A DNA stretch of 35,514 nt from Secundilactobacillus paracollinoides DSM 15502 = JCM 11969 (GCF_001311135.1 NZ_BBAG01000035.1:1-35514); one strand, 5' to 3'; positions 1 through 9,248 are shown, counted from the first letter of the stretch. The notes: generated by a model not told the origin, from the sequence alone. Made by a program: numbers and translations.

Positions 1-120
1 AGAGTGTGAAACCAGGGGCGGTTAAGGAGTGGAGCCTAGGGGACTTTGACCAGTAAAGCCTGGGCTTGGCTTTGGTGGTCGAAGTCCCCTAGGTGCAACT
101 CCTTGCCCCGTGTAGCACGT
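1..120 (+). repeat. Long intergenic hairpin repeat, copy 1
   Basis: A long imperfect palindrome. The inner arms at 35-60 and 68-93 (26 nt each) pair with a few mismatches around a 7-nt loop, TGGGCTT (61-67). Outer arms AAGGAGT (24-30) with ACTCCTT, and GGGGC (15-19) with GCCCC, extend the stem. The left flank AGAGTGTG matches the left end of the other copies in the window (for example 24107 and 29111), which sets the orientation as +. The copy begins at the window edge, so its left boundary is uncertain. Confidence 0.85.
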
Positions 121-130
121 TTAGTCTCGA

Positions 131-468
131 GGACATGAGTGCGCGGTGAAGACTGTATTTTTAGTCAAAGTTAAATTAAACATCAATTGCGGAGGAAGGA
201 CGTCCCCAATCCAAAAAATCAAAAACAAGTCCCAATACATATGCCAAACAAACCCCTAATGAAACACAAATGAAAGCCTCCAAAAAACTTTCTAAAATGA
301 AAGTTCACTCACATGTACCTTGCATCACTTGCAACATTTCCAGCTTACATCAATCACCAAAAACAGCATCAACGACTCCACCGAAACACGCGTCTGATAA
401 ATGGCTATACCATTCGATAACTAGCACCACTTGTGAAACCGAACACACTACTACATCAATCTTTCTTA
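131..468. other. AT-rich non-coding stretch before the aldehyde dehydrogenase
   Basis: No convincing gene is seen. A reading frame at 270-521 has no ribosome site, has low-complexity Thr/Ser/His-rich composition, and overlaps the promoter of the next gene, so it is not called. No long inverted repeat was found here. Confidence 0.5.
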
Positions 469-523
469 TTGATTTTAACAAACTATGCTTCTATACTATT
501 GGCAACGGTTACAAAAGGTAACC
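469..523 (+). promoter_or_regulatory. Promoter and small palindrome upstream of the aldehyde dehydrogenase
   Basis: TTGATT (469-474), a 17-bp spacer and TATACT (492-497) form a good sigma-A promoter. Just downstream, GGTTAC (507-512) and GTAACC (518-523) form a perfect inverted repeat across the expected transcription start. It could be an operator or a 5' hairpin; its binding protein is unknown. The ribosome site GAAAGGAAG precedes the ATG at 557. Confidence 0.65.
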
Positions 524-556
524 TGCACTAGTCCACGAGAGAAAGGAAGCAACTAA

Positions 557-1966
557 ATGGCTTACCAAACAATCAATCCGTATACAAACAAAGTTGTTAA
601 AACCTATGAAAATCACGACGATGCTTACGTTGAGGAAACCCTGACGAAGGCTCACGCGCTGTACAAGCAATGGCGTAACGAACCTGTTGAAGGACGGGCT
701 AAGATTTTACACCAAGTTTCTCAATATTTTACTGATAACAGCGATGAATTAGCGCGCGTTTTAGTTGAAGACATGGGGAAGTTATTTGAGGAAGCCAAGG
801 GTGAAGTTGCCATTTGTGCGGCCATTGCTGAATACTACGCTGCTCAAGGTGAGCGCTTCTTAGAGAAGGAACCCATTGAGACCGTTATGGGATACGCCCA
901 CGTTGAAAATCATTCAATGGGGATCGTTATGGCCGTTGAACCATGGAATTTCCCATTCTATCAAATGATGCGGGTATTCGCGCCAAACTTCTTAGTCGGA
1001 AACCCACTATTATACAAGCACGCAAGTAACACCCCAGGTTCAGCCGTTGCCTTTGAAGCTGCGGTTAAGGCTGCTGGCGCGCCAGATGGTGCCTGTGTCA
1101 ACCTGTTTATCAACTACGACCAAGTCAACAAGATCATTGCTGATATTCGGGTTCAAGGTGTTGCCCTGACCGGTTCAGAACGTGCCGGGAAGGAAATTGC
1201 TGCTGAAGCTGGCCGTAATTTAAAGAAGAGCTCACTAGAATTAGGTGGGAGCGATCCATTTATCATTTTGGATGATACCAATCTTGATGAAGTCAACAAG
1301 ATCATTGGTAAGGCACGTTTGTATAACGCTGGCCAGGTCTGCACCTCATCTAAGCGATTTATCGTGACTGAAAAGAACTACGATAAAGTCTTACAAATGA
1401 TGAAGGACGCCTTCAGCAAGGCTAAGACGGGTGATCCGCTTGATCCAAACACCTCGTTGGCCCCATTGAGCACCAACAAGGCCAAGGCCGGTTTGATCAA
1501 GAAGGTTCAGGCTGCTTTGGATGATGGCGCAACGTTGGCCTTTGGCGAAGTTAACGAAGATATGGATAACAACTTCTTCGAACCAATCATTCTGACCGAC
1601 ATTGACCGCGACAACTCCGCTTACTGGACTGAATTCTTCGGCCCAGTTGGTCAAATTTACAAGGTTAAGGATGAACAGGCAGCCATTGATTTAGCCAACG
1701 ACTCAAACTACGGCTTGGGTGGCATCGTCTTCGGCGGCGACCCGAACCACGCCGCAGAAGTTGCTGGTAAGGTTGAAACCGGGATGGTCTTCGTCAACAA
1801 CTTTGGTGGTACCGTTCCTGAACTGCCATTTGGCGGTATCAAGAACTCTGGCTACGGCCGTGAGCTGGGTAAATTAGGCATTGAAACCTTCGTCAACCCA
1901 GAAATGATCATGGTCAACGAAAAGGATTACGTCGATATGGATAACACGTTCGGCGGATTCGTTTAA
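557..1966 (+). CDS. NAD(P)-dependent aldehyde dehydrogenase, succinate-semialdehyde dehydrogenase type
   Basis: A 469-residue cytosolic aldehyde dehydrogenase that oxidises an aldehyde to its acid with NAD(P)+. The whole superfamily fold is present: the oxyanion Asn131 in EPWNFP, the cofactor-binding Lys154 region, GSERAG at about 207-212, the general base Glu228 in LELGG, and the catalytic Cys262 in GQVCTSS. The length is normal for the compact Gram-positive semialdehyde group (about 460 residues, often named GabD). The true substrate cannot be read from the sequence. The start is supported by GAAAGGAAG about 10 nt upstream. The gene stands alone between its own promoter and a terminator at 2011, and no GABA gene is adjacent, so a role in GABA breakdown is not supported by context. 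Confidence 0.9.
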   Translation: MAYQTINPYTNKVVKTYENHDDAYVEETLTKAHALYKQWRNEPVEGRAKILHQVSQYFTDNSDELARVLVEDMGKLFEEAKGEVAICAAIAEYYAAQGERFLEKEPIETVMGYAHVENHSMGIVMAVEPWNFPFYQMMRVFAPNFLVGNPLLYKHASNTPGSAVAFEAAVKAAGAPDGACVNLFINYDQVNKIIADIRVQGVALTGSERAGKEIAAEAGRNLKKSSLELGGSDPFIILDDTNLDEVNKIIGKARLYNAGQVCTSSKRFIVTEKNYDKVLQMMKDAFSKAKTGDPLDPNTSLAPLSTNKAKAGLIKKVQAALDDGATLAFGEVNEDMDNNFFEPIILTDIDRDNSAYWTEFFGPVGQIYKVKDEQAAIDLANDSNYGLGGIVFGGDPNHAAEVAGKVETGMVFVNNFGGTVPELPFGGIKNSGYGRELGKLGIETFVNPEMIMVNEKDYVDMDNTFGGFV

Positions 1967-2010
1967 ACTTAGGTAACATGATAAGTAACATCCTCCTTTA
2001 GAAACATGGG

Positions 2011-2044
2011 GCAGTCAGCAAGTGCGTGCTGGCTGTCTTTTTTT
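2011..2044 (+). terminator. Rho-independent terminator of the aldehyde dehydrogenase
   Basis: Stem AGTCAGCA / TGCTGGCT (one G-U pair) with loop AGTGCG, followed by a run of seven T. Confidence 0.85.
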
Positions 2045-2095
2045 GAGTGCGCGGAAAAACGCGTGTCTATGGCACCCTGAAGGATTTTTCCAGTG

Positions 2096-2660
2096 TTAGG
2101 TGATAGTCCGTTGCATTCCGCAATTTGGCACGGCATCGAAGTGGCTCGCGATGAAGCTAATTCGATTTCTGCTACGCAGCTCTCGAATGGATCTTCATCG
2201 ACTCGCACATCAGTAACCGGCTCAGGGACGGTCGCTAACTGATGTCGACACCACAGCACCGTGCCAAATTGCGCCATTCCACTGACATTGAGTTCAATTT
2301 TTGCCATTAGTTAAGCATCACAAGGGTGTTAAAACTGGTTTGCGGAGAATCCGCCCCTGACTGCTAGTAAGGCCATTGACAGCAATGCTTCAGACAAAGT
2401 GTTAGTCACTGGTAACGATTAATTAACCGATCTCATGACACCATTTATGAAAATATACCATCTATGCTGACTATTTAAGTATTGTAGTGTAGATGTTCGG
2501 CATTGTAGGCTCGGTGGTCGCTAACGGCTGTCTTTTAGCCGGTTACGAACAAGGGAGACGTAGGAGATCCTTGAATTTATGCCAAGACATTCAATAGCTA
2601 CGGAGCGAACCCCACCTCAGTCTGCAGGGCCGAACGGCGGAACAAAGCGAACTAATAGCT
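2096..2660 (+). repeat. Degenerate composite intergenic element E1 (inverted partner at 13965-14425)
   Basis: This non-coding block is colinear, over most of its length, with the reverse complement of 13965-14425. Shared landmarks in order are: ATAGTCCGTT, ATTCCGCAATTTGG, a hairpin arm ending CATCGAAGTGG, CATTCCACTGACATTG, GTTAAAACT, GAGAATCCGCCC, a TTAATTAAC block, TGTTCGGCATTG, GACGTAGGAG, and GCAGGGCCGAACGG. E1 has about 110 extra bases (about 2147-2258) inside the first hairpin, and these contain nested inverted repeats of their own. A reverse frame of 112 codons (1969-2307) lies over it but is not conserved in the partner. No transposase is present. It is probably a degraded non-autonomous element. 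Confidence 0.75.
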
Positions 2661-2772
2661 CATTCTTAATCACTCAACATATGGAAGATTTCTTTCCATA
2701 AAGTACTTCGGTTTTGGTGTAAAAAGCATCACACTCAAATAGGCACTCATTTCATCCTTAAAATCTTCAATC
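2661..2772. other. Short non-coding stretch with a small hairpin
   Basis: No gene. TATGGAA and TTCCATA (about 2680-2700) form a 7-bp stem around a short loop. Nothing else is recognised before the terminator at 2773. Confidence 0.4.
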
Positions 2773-2802
2773 AAAAACGCCACCTACCAGGATGGCGTTT
2801 TT
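2773..2802 (-). terminator. Bidirectional terminator after the reverse-strand gene at 2813-3322
   Basis: AAAAACGCCA and TGGCGTTTTT flank a short loop. The A and T runs on both sides allow termination in either direction. Confidence 0.85.
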
Positions 2803-2812
2803 ACTATATGTG

Positions 2813-3322
2813 TCACTCATGATGCCGGCGATAAGCCTTAATTCGCCGCAAATGCCGCTGAATTCGATAATCAGAAACAACGTGCCAGAATGGATTGGGT
2901 CGGCATTGCTGTTTATTTTCTCTTTGTTGCCAGTAATCGATATCAGCATCGATCTGTTTTTTATTGAGCCAGGCGTAATCATGCTGTAAATAAGTCCGCA
3001 CATTTTCGCGAGTATCCTTTGGCCAGTAGACGTGGTCGATGAACTGACTGCGCGTTGGCATCAGCACAATGGCTTCGTCACGCGCTTGCTGGTAGATCTG
3101 TGTGACGAATCCAACACCGTATGGGGGCAACACATCGTCTTTGGTTCCCATTGGTTTGGCAAAGATATATGGTGCCAGAGGGATGACAATAAGACCGTGC
3201 AACAGATGCCGTTGACCAGCAACGTCAATGTCTAAAGCGTGCTGGAGGTCACCAGAGAGCCGGTAAGCGATGGTTTGCCCATCCGTCCGTTCAATTTTGG
3301 CACACCACAGTTGTTCGGTCAT
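2813..3322 (-). CDS. Hypothetical protein, 169 residues
   Basis: I do not recognise the family. The frame is credible: AAGGGGGA lies about 8 nt before the ATG, a terminator follows 11 bp after the stop, and a cre-like palindrome sits upstream. The product looks soluble, with no signal peptide or membrane segment. It begins with a beta-rich stretch of about 60 residues (sensing or binding domain-like) and ends in a strongly basic tail (RIQRHLRRIKAYRRHHE), which suggests contact with nucleic acid or another acidic partner. That is inference only. It is monocistronic and converges on the aldehyde dehydrogenase, with E1 between them. Confidence 0.7.
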   Translation of the reverse strand: MTEQLWCAKIERTDGQTIAYRLSGDLQHALDIDVAGQRHLLHGLIVIPLAPYIFAKPMGTKDDVLPPYGVGFVTQIYQQARDEAIVLMPTRSQFIDHVYWPKDTRENVRTYLQHDYAWLNKKQIDADIDYWQQRENKQQCRPNPFWHVVSDYRIQRHLRRIKAYRRHHE

Positions 3323-3347
3323 TTTGCTGATCCCCCTTTTTGTCTAA

Positions 3348-3361
3348 TGATAGCGCTACCA
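3348..3361 (-). promoter_or_regulatory. Catabolite-responsive (cre-like) or LacI-type operator
   Basis: TGATAGCGCTACCA is a near-perfect palindrome around GCGC. It matches the CcpA cre consensus TGWAARCGYTWNCW except at one position. It lies 26 bp upstream of the ATG at 3322, where it could cover the promoter of that gene. A local LacI-family operator is the alternative. Confidence 0.45.
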
Positions 3362-3646
3362 TTAATTACTTTATGCTAGTCGTTAGGATAAAGCAAGCAC
3401 CTTTTATAGGTGTTCTAAGTGGTCATTTTTGAGTTTAGAGGCTATTATTACTGTTTTTGATAACTATTTCAAGTCGAAAAAATAATTTATAGAATAAATT
3501 TAAGACCAGAAACACTGATTAATGGCTGTTCTGACCGACTAATGGTGACTGGACAATCTCGTAACCGCTTGCATTCGGATAAAAATTGCGTCACAATGAG
3601 TCCAATTAACAAAGCGTGACCATCACCGCGAAAAGAGGTCTAGGAA
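3362..3646 (+). promoter_or_regulatory. Intergenic region with a candidate promoter for the small membrane-protein gene
   Basis: Mostly AT-rich with no gene. TTGCAT (3569-3574), 17 bp and CACAAT (3592-3597) make a plausible promoter about 50 bp before the small gene at 3647, whose ribosome site is in AAAAGAGG. Confidence 0.4.
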
Positions 3647-3852
3647 ATGAATAAACAGCTAAAATTTAACCGTACCTTCTATAAAAATGTTCAGTTCTGG
3701 TTAGGCATTGTCGTACTCGTCATGGGGCTGGCAGTCTCTTAAGTGAGGCCGTTTCGAGTATTTACTTCTGGTTGGACATTGCGATGATTCTTCTGGGCAT
3801 CATCACAGTGATCGATGATATGATCCTGCATCGTCGACCCGTAAATGACTAG
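3647..3852 (+). pseudogene. Small two-helix membrane protein, frameshifted as read
   Basis: The first frame runs from ATG 3647 (AAAAGAGG upstream) for 31 codons to TAA at 3740-3742. It covers a basic start and one hydrophobic helix (WLGIVVLVMGLAV). Without a break in sense, the -1 frame continues from 3742 through SEAVSSIYFWLDIAMILLGI to TAG at 3850-3852. Adding one T in the run near 3739 restores a protein of about 68 residues with two helices and a short basic tail. The family is not recognised. A similarly sized but dissimilar two-helix gene lies at 14483. It is probably a sequencing deletion, although real decay is possible in such a small gene. Confidence 0.6.
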
Positions 3853-3891
3853 CGCTGGTTATAAAAACGACTGACTGGTTCCAATAAATTC

Positions 3892-3935
3892 AAAGGTGGC
3901 TTTTTCCTGATATAACAGGAAAAGTCACCTTTTTG
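3892..3935 (+). terminator. Rho-independent terminator after the small membrane-protein gene
   Basis: A long stem: AAGGTGGC then TTTTTCCTG pairs with CAGGAAAA then GTCACCTT around TATAA, followed by a T run. Confidence 0.8.
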
Positions 3936-4002
3936 TGACGACAATGCGTAATGAAAGCCAGATTATTCTTGTATTTATTGGTCAGTCACCGAATAAATTT
4001 GC

Positions 4003-4008
4003 TATACT
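4003..4008 (+). promoter_or_regulatory. Extended -10 element of araR
   Basis: TGCTATACT gives a TATACT hexamer (4003-4008) with an upstream TGN. No good -35 is seen at 17 bp; TTGGTC at 3978 would need a 19-bp spacer. Confidence 0.5.
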
Positions 4009-4095
4009 GGAAAGCATACATTAATTGAGCGACAAAAAATTATGCACCCGGCAGCAGCGCTAGGGGACTACCGGCAAGCAATTGGAGTTAAGACT

Positions 4096-5181
4096 ATGCA
4101 AGCAAAATATGAAATTGTGGAGGACGGCGTTAAGGAAAAGATCCTTGCCGGCACTTACGCAATCGGAGATAAGCTGCCCACCGAAACGGAATTAATGAAT
4201 GACTACAACGTCAGCCGGTACACAGTTCGCCGGGCAATCGGAGATTTGGAAAATGAGGATTTTGTTTACCGGATTCAGGGTGGCGGCATGTATGTGAACG
4301 ACTGGCAAACCGCACAAGCTAATAAAAACAATTCAAACCGGATGATTGGCGTGATTGCAACTCATATTGCCAATTATATTTTTCCCAGCATCATTAGCGG
4401 GGCGGACCAGATCATTTCTGATAATGGGTTTTCAATCCTGTTGGCGAATACGCATAACGACCCGAAACTCGAACGGCGCTCACTGACAACCATGTTGCAG
4501 AGCAACGTTACTGGCTTGATTATTGAACCCACTCAAAGTACGATTCCAACGGCGAACCGCGATTTGTATGACAAGATTGCGGAGCTGGGACTGCCAGTGG
4601 TGTTCATTAACGCAACCTATGATTTGCCAGAATTGAACGCGCCATCGGTGACCACCAATGATGAGGGTGCCATGGCGAAATTGACGAATTATCTGATCGA
4701 TCAAGGCCACGAGCGCATCCTAGGGGTGTTTCAGGTGGATGATGTGCAAGGGGTCAACCGGATGAACGGGTTTATCAAGGCCTACCAAGAGCACGCGGCG
4801 ATCGCGTTGAAGTCTAATATCATCATGTATCAGTCAATGGACCCGATCAAACAGATTTTGGCGAAGATCGAACACGCGGTGAAATCCAATAGTCGTCCGA
4901 CGGCCATTGTTTGCTATAATGACCAGCTGGCAATTCGCGTCATCGATATGGTCAAGTCGTTGAACTTACGCATTCCGGACGATATTTCAATCACGGGGTT
5001 TGATGACTATAACGTTGTCCGGTACATCGATCCAGCAATCACGACCATGAGTCATGAAAAAGAGCGGATGGGGCATGATGCAGCCCAACTATTGATGAAT
5101 TTGATCAGTAAAAAGCCTACCAAATCGATTGTTTACGATCCGGAAATGGTTGTCCGCGATTCAGTTAAAAAAATCAATTAA
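4096..5181 (+). CDS. araR: AraR, arabinose-responsive transcriptional repressor
   Basis: 361 residues. It combines an N-terminal GntR-type winged helix (about 5-70, with PTETELMNDYNVSRYTVRRA) and a C-terminal LacI/ribose-binding-protein-like sensor domain (from about residue 83, IGVIATHI, to the end). This is the distinctive AraR architecture of Firmicutes, where L-arabinose binding releases the repressor from ara operators. The frame is open from an ATG at 4042, but ATG 4096 is preferred: GGAG at 4084-4087 is correctly spaced, and MQAKYEIVEDGVKEKI matches the usual GntR start. It lies in the same direction as araBDA, with its own promoter and a weak terminator between. It probably represses araBDA and may act on the glycosidase genes as well. 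Confidence 0.92.
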   Translation: MQAKYEIVEDGVKEKILAGTYAIGDKLPTETELMNDYNVSRYTVRRAIGDLENEDFVYRIQGGGMYVNDWQTAQANKNNSNRMIGVIATHIANYIFPSIISGADQIISDNGFSILLANTHNDPKLERRSLTTMLQSNVTGLIIEPTQSTIPTANRDLYDKIAELGLPVVFINATYDLPELNAPSVTTNDEGAMAKLTNYLIDQGHERILGVFQVDDVQGVNRMNGFIKAYQEHAAIALKSNIIMYQSMDPIKQILAKIEHAVKSNSRPTAIVCYNDQLAIRVIDMVKSLNLRIPDDISITGFDDYNVVRYIDPAITTMSHEKERMGHDAAQLLMNLISKKPTKSIVYDPEMVVRDSVKKIN

Positions 5182-5192
5182 AGTGTTCTCTT

Positions 5193-5235
5193 AAAGCGTC
5201 CCGAGGTCAAATAAAGACCCCGAGGCTTTTTGTGC
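5193..5235 (+). terminator. Probable terminator after araR
   Basis: GGTC AAATAAA GACC forms the inner stem and AAAGC / GCTTT the outer one, with mismatches between them. A run of five T follows. The stem is imperfect. Confidence 0.5.
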
Positions 5236-5314
5236 CAAAAAATTTAAAGAACAAAGTATGGCTTGATGCCTAATCTCACAGCATTTAGAGGTACAGTCAC
5301 AATTGCTAGTGTCC

Positions 5315-5394
5315 GTATAAATATAAAATACATTGATTTATTAGTATAAATATAATAAAATTCAAGTTGTAAGCGATTAATGTATTAATAAATT
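5315..5394 (+). promoter_or_regulatory. araBDA control region: direct repeats, cre-like site and promoter
   Basis: Two near-identical direct repeats, GTATAAATATAA (5315-5326 and 5344-5355), start 29 bp apart, close to three helical turns. They are candidate AraR operators. TTGTAA (5367-5372), 16 bp and TAAATT (5389-5394) is a weak promoter. Its -35 overlaps TGTAAGCGATTAAT, which resembles a cre with two mismatches. The GH43 promoter at 11450 has the same arrangement (TTGTAA overlapping a TGTAANCG motif), which suggests shared control. Confidence 0.45.
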
Positions 5395-5427
5395 TAACCC
5401 ACGAGCTGTTATCTGGAGGAATCAGAC

Positions 5428-7041
5428 ATGGAAACAAGCCAGATTAAAGAAAAAATTTTAAACGGACAACTTTCGCTGGGGATTGAACTGGGGTCGACCC
5501 GTGTCAAGGCTGTGCTAGTCGCAGACGATTTCACGACGGTCGCGTCCGGGGACTATACCTGGGAAAACGAACTAGTGAACAACATTTGGACCTACTCAGT
5601 TGATCACATCTGGGAAGGCATCCATACCAGTTATGCGCAAATGGCCAAGGAAGTTCGCGAGACGTACAGTGTGTCTTTGACGAAGATCGGATCGATTGGC
5701 GTGAGTGCAATGATGCATGGGTACATGCCATTCGATAAGGAAGGCAATCTGTTAGTGCCTTTCCGGACTTGGCGAAACAATATTACCGAGCAGGCAGCGG
5801 ATGAGCTGACGGAACTGTTTGATTTTAACATTCCACAACGATGGAGCGTTGCGCACCTTTATCAAGCAATTCTTAACCAGGAAGATCATGTGAAAGACAT
5901 TGATTTCATCACGACCCTTGCTGGGTACGTGCACTGGCAATTATCCGGCGAAAAAGTGCTGGGTATTGGCGATGCGTCTGGGGTCTTTCCAATTGATGAC
6001 GACACCCAAGATTACTCAGAAAAAATGATTGACCAATTCAATCAACAACGCGGTGTTCGCCAGTATCTTTGTAATTTGAAAGCCATTTTACCTGAAATCA
6101 AATTAGCGGGTGAAACGGCTGGAACGCTCAGCGCTGCCGGTGCTCAGTTATTGGATCCGTCTGGTGAACTGCAGGCCGGTTCGCTGATGGCACCACCTGA
6201 GGGTGATGCTGGGACTGGGATGGTGTCGACCAACGCGGTTCGGAAACGCACCGGGAATATTTCCGCTGGGACATCCGCCTTTTCGATGGTGGTCTTGGAC
6301 CAACCAATGGCCAACGTTCACCGCGATATCGATATGGTGACCACACCAGATGGCGCACCCGTTGCCATGGTGCACACCAACAACTGTTCATCAGACATCA
6401 ACGCTTGGGTCGGTTTGTTTGGTGAATTTGCCAAGGAAATCGGTGTTGATCTCAAGCCAAATGATTTGTACGGTGCGCTGTTTGACAGTACGACTCGTGC
6501 GGATGACAATGCCGGTGACCTGCTCAGTTACGCCTACCTGTCAGGTGAAAACATCACTAAGATGCCTGAAGGCCGGCCAATGTTTGTCCGGACACCGAAT
6601 AGCAAGTTCAACCTACCGAATTTCATGAAGACACATCTGTACTCTGCTTTCGCACCGTTAAAGATCGGCAACGATATTTTGGCGAATGAAGAGCACATTA
6701 AAGCAGACGTGTTTATTGCCCAGGGTGGGCTGTTTAAGACCCCTAAGATCGGTCAACAGGTGTTGGCTGATGCGTTGGATACACCAATCACCGTCATGAG
6801 CAATGCCGGTGAAGGTGGCCCATGGGGCATGGCCGTTCTTGGGTTATACACGCTAGCCAAGGCAACTGAGCCGGGCGTTGAAGACCTGGCAGATTTCTTG
6901 GATCACAAAGTCTTTGCTGACCCAGAGGCCACCACGGTCAACCCTGATCCGGCTGGTGTTAGTGGATGCAACGCGTTCATCGAAGCCTATAAGAAAGGCT
7001 TGAACGTTGAATTAGCAGCCACCCAATCAATTGATCTTTAA
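5428..7041 (+). CDS. araB: Ribulokinase AraB
   Basis: 537 residues, a cytosolic FGGY-family kinase that phosphorylates L-ribulose to L-ribulose 5-phosphate with ATP. The N-terminal actin-like domain carries the phosphate-binding segment GIELGSTRVKA (about 18-28), the substrate region MMHGYMPF and the FRTWRNN motif. The C-terminal domain has NAGEGGPWGMAVLGLY, the FGGY ATP-binding signature of bacterial AraB. The length fits the lactobacillar AraB (about 530). The start has GGAGG 9 nt upstream. The stop is 19 nt before araD, whose AAAGGAG lies in the gap, so the genes form an operon. No defect is seen. Confidence 0.95.
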   Translation: METSQIKEKILNGQLSLGIELGSTRVKAVLVADDFTTVASGDYTWENELVNNIWTYSVDHIWEGIHTSYAQMAKEVRETYSVSLTKIGSIGVSAMMHGYMPFDKEGNLLVPFRTWRNNITEQAADELTELFDFNIPQRWSVAHLYQAILNQEDHVKDIDFITTLAGYVHWQLSGEKVLGIGDASGVFPIDDDTQDYSEKMIDQFNQQRGVRQYLCNLKAILPEIKLAGETAGTLSAAGAQLLDPSGELQAGSLMAPPEGDAGTGMVSTNAVRKRTGNISAGTSAFSMVVLDQPMANVHRDIDMVTTPDGAPVAMVHTNNCSSDINAWVGLFGEFAKEIGVDLKPNDLYGALFDSTTRADDNAGDLLSYAYLSGENITKMPEGRPMFVRTPNSKFNLPNFMKTHLYSAFAPLKIGNDILANEEHIKADVFIAQGGLFKTPKIGQQVLADALDTPITVMSNAGEGGPWGMAVLGLYTLAKATEPGVEDLADFLDHKVFADPEATTVNPDPAGVSGCNAFIEAYKKGLNVELAATQSIDL

Positions 7042-7060
7042 TAAAGGAGTCCATTAAGAA

Positions 7061-7788
7061 ATGCTAGAAGCCTTAAAACAAGAAGTTTATGAAGCAAACA
7101 TGCAGTTGCCGGAACTCGGCCTCGTGACCTTTACCTGGGGGAACGTTTCAGGTATCGACCGCGAAAAAGGATTGTTTGTCATCAAGCCATCAGGCGTGGA
7201 CTATGACGCTTTAAAGCCTGAAGACCTGGTCGTCGTCAATTTAAAAGGGGAAGTGGTTGAAGGTGAAATGAACCCGTCTTCCGATACCCCAACTCATACG
7301 TACCTGTACAATCATTTTCCAAATATCGGCGGGATCGTTCACACCCACTCTCCATGGGCCGTTTCCTTTGCGGCTGCTAAGATGGACATCCCGGCCATGA
7401 ACACCACGCATGCGGACACATTCTTTGGGGATGTGCCGGCTGCGGATGCATTGACGCAAGAAGAAATCGAAGCCGACTATGAAGGCAACACGGGTAAGAC
7501 CATTGTGAAGACCTTTAACGAACGCGGTCTAGATTACGAAGCTGTGCCAGCAGCCCTCGTGAGCCAACATGGGCCTTCGCATGGGGGCCGACACCAGCCA
7601 AGGCCGTTTATAATTCCAAGGTCCTTGAAGTGGTCGCAGAAGAAGACTTCCACACCATGGAACTGACGCATCAAAGTTCTGAACTGCCGCAATACCTGTT
7701 AGATAAGCACTACTACCGTAAGCACGGTGCTAATGCCTACTACGGTCAAAACAATGCACATTCAAAGGACCACGCAGCACGGTCTTAA
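7061..7788 (+). pseudogene. araD: L-ribulose-5-phosphate 4-epimerase AraD, frameshifted as read
   Basis: This class II aldolase-family enzyme converts L-ribulose 5-phosphate to D-xylulose 5-phosphate. Catalytic and metal residues are in the expected places: Asp75, zinc ligands His94 and His96 in HTHSPW, Asp119 and His170 in SQHGP. Right after SQHGP the frame shifts. In the -1 frame it continues [20 protein letters not shown] to a normal C-terminus ending HSKDHAARS at 7788. Adding one T to the TT at 7576-7577 gives 242 residues, the exact family length. The uninterrupted frame alone would stop at 7666. Because one homopolymer base is enough to repair it and both halves are fully conserved, a consensus error is likelier than inactivation. 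AAAGGAG precedes the ATG. Confidence 0.9.
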
Positions 7789-7821
7789 TTTAAAAACTAA
7801 CCTTAAAAGGAGAATAAAATC

Positions 7822-9248
7822 ATGATCGAAACACCAGACTACAAATTTTGGTTCGTTACCGGGAGCCAATTCTTATACGGGGACGAACAATTAAAGTCCG
7901 TTGAAAATGACGCTAAGGACATTGTTGCGAAGCTTAATGCTTCAGGCAACCTGCCTTACCCAATTGAATTTAAGTTGACAGCAACCACTGCTGACAACAT
8001 CACGAAACTGATGAAGGATGCCAACCATGATGATTCCGTTGCCGGTGTCATTACCTGGATGCACACCTTTAGCCCAGCTAAGATGTGGATCCGCGGCACG
8101 CAATTGTTGCAAAAGCCGCTGTTGCATCTCGCAACCCAATATTTGAACTACATTCCTTACGACAGCATCGACATGGACTACATGAACCTGAACCAGTCCG
8201 CTCATGGTGACCGCGAATACGGCTTTATCAATGCGCGTCTCCGGTTAAACAACAAGGTCGTTTACGGCTACTGGGGTGACGAAGAGACCCAGCAAGAGAT
8301 TGCTGATTGGCAAGACGTTGCCGTGGCTTACAACGAATCCTTCAAGATCAAGGTTGTTTTATTTGGCGACAAGATGCGCAACGTTGCTGTGACTGATGGC
8401 GACAAGATCGAAGCCAGATTCAACTTGGCTGGACTGCTGACTACTATGCCGTTGGCGATCTCGTTGAAGAAATGAACAAGGTGACGGATGCTGATATCGA
8501 CGAAAAGTATGCTGAATTAGCGAAGACTTACACCATGAACCCAAGTGCCGGCGGTAACGACGAAGCCTTCTTTGAAGACCACGTGAAGTACCAAATTCGC
8601 GAATACTTTGGGTTGAAGCGGTTCATGGATGCGCACGGGTACACCGCCTTCTCAGATAACTTTGAAGACCTGTACGGTATGAAAGAATTACCTGGTCTGG
8701 CAACACAATTGTTGATGGCTGAAGGCTATGGTTTCGCAGGTGAAGGGGACTGGAAGACCGCCGCTTTGGATCGTTTGATGAAGATCATCAGCCATAACAA
8801 GCGGACAGCATTCATGGAAGACTACACCCTTGATCTGCGGAAGGGCCACGAAGCCATTCTCGGTTCACACATGCTCGAAGTCGATCCAACACTTGCTTCT
8901 GACAAGCCAAAGATCGAAGTACACCCATTGGACATCGGTGGCAAGGAAGACCCTGCTCGGTTGGTCTTCACCGGTGACGAAGGCGACGCCATTGACGTGA
9001 CCTTAGCTGATTTCGGTGACGAATATCGGATGATCATGTACGAAGTCACTGCAAATAAGGCTGACGAAACACCAAAGCTGCCTGTTGCTAAGCAATTATG
9101 GACGCCTAAAGCAGGCCTCAAGGAAGGCGCTACTCAATGGATCCAAAACGGTGGCGGCCACCACACGGTTTTCTCATTTGGCGTTACTGCCCAACAAGTA
9201 GAAGACTTTGCTAACATGGTTAACTTGCACTTGATCAACATCAAGTAA
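7822..9248 (+). pseudogene. araA: L-arabinose isomerase AraA, frameshifted as read
   Basis: AraA interconverts L-arabinose and L-ribulose and uses Mn2+ in this family. The first frame (7822-8475) has the typical start [12 protein letters not shown] and the conserved [17 protein letters not shown]. It loses sense after DGDKIEA. The next frame resumes with [19 protein letters not shown] and continues through the C-terminal domain to NLHLINIK (9248), with [11 protein letters not shown] among the conserved segments. One missing C in CC at 8414-8415 explains the break, and repair gives 475 residues, the family length. The second half begins at about 8420 and not at the internal ATG 8472. AAAGGAGA precedes the ATG at 7822. 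It is the last gene of araBDA, with a terminator 28 bp later. A consensus error is likelier than a lost gene. Confidence 0.92.

Noticed and set aside
270..521. Open frame of 83 codons before the aldehyde dehydrogenase
   Set aside because: No ribosome site, low-complexity composition, and it contains the promoter at 469-497.
1969..2307. Reverse frame of 112 codons over element E1
   Set aside because: It crosses the terminator and the repeat, and the frame is not kept in the E2 copy.
7061..9248. True loss of arabinose catabolism
   Set aside because: The araD and araA breaks are single homopolymer deletions of the same kind as elsewhere in the window, and both halves of each protein remain fully conserved.
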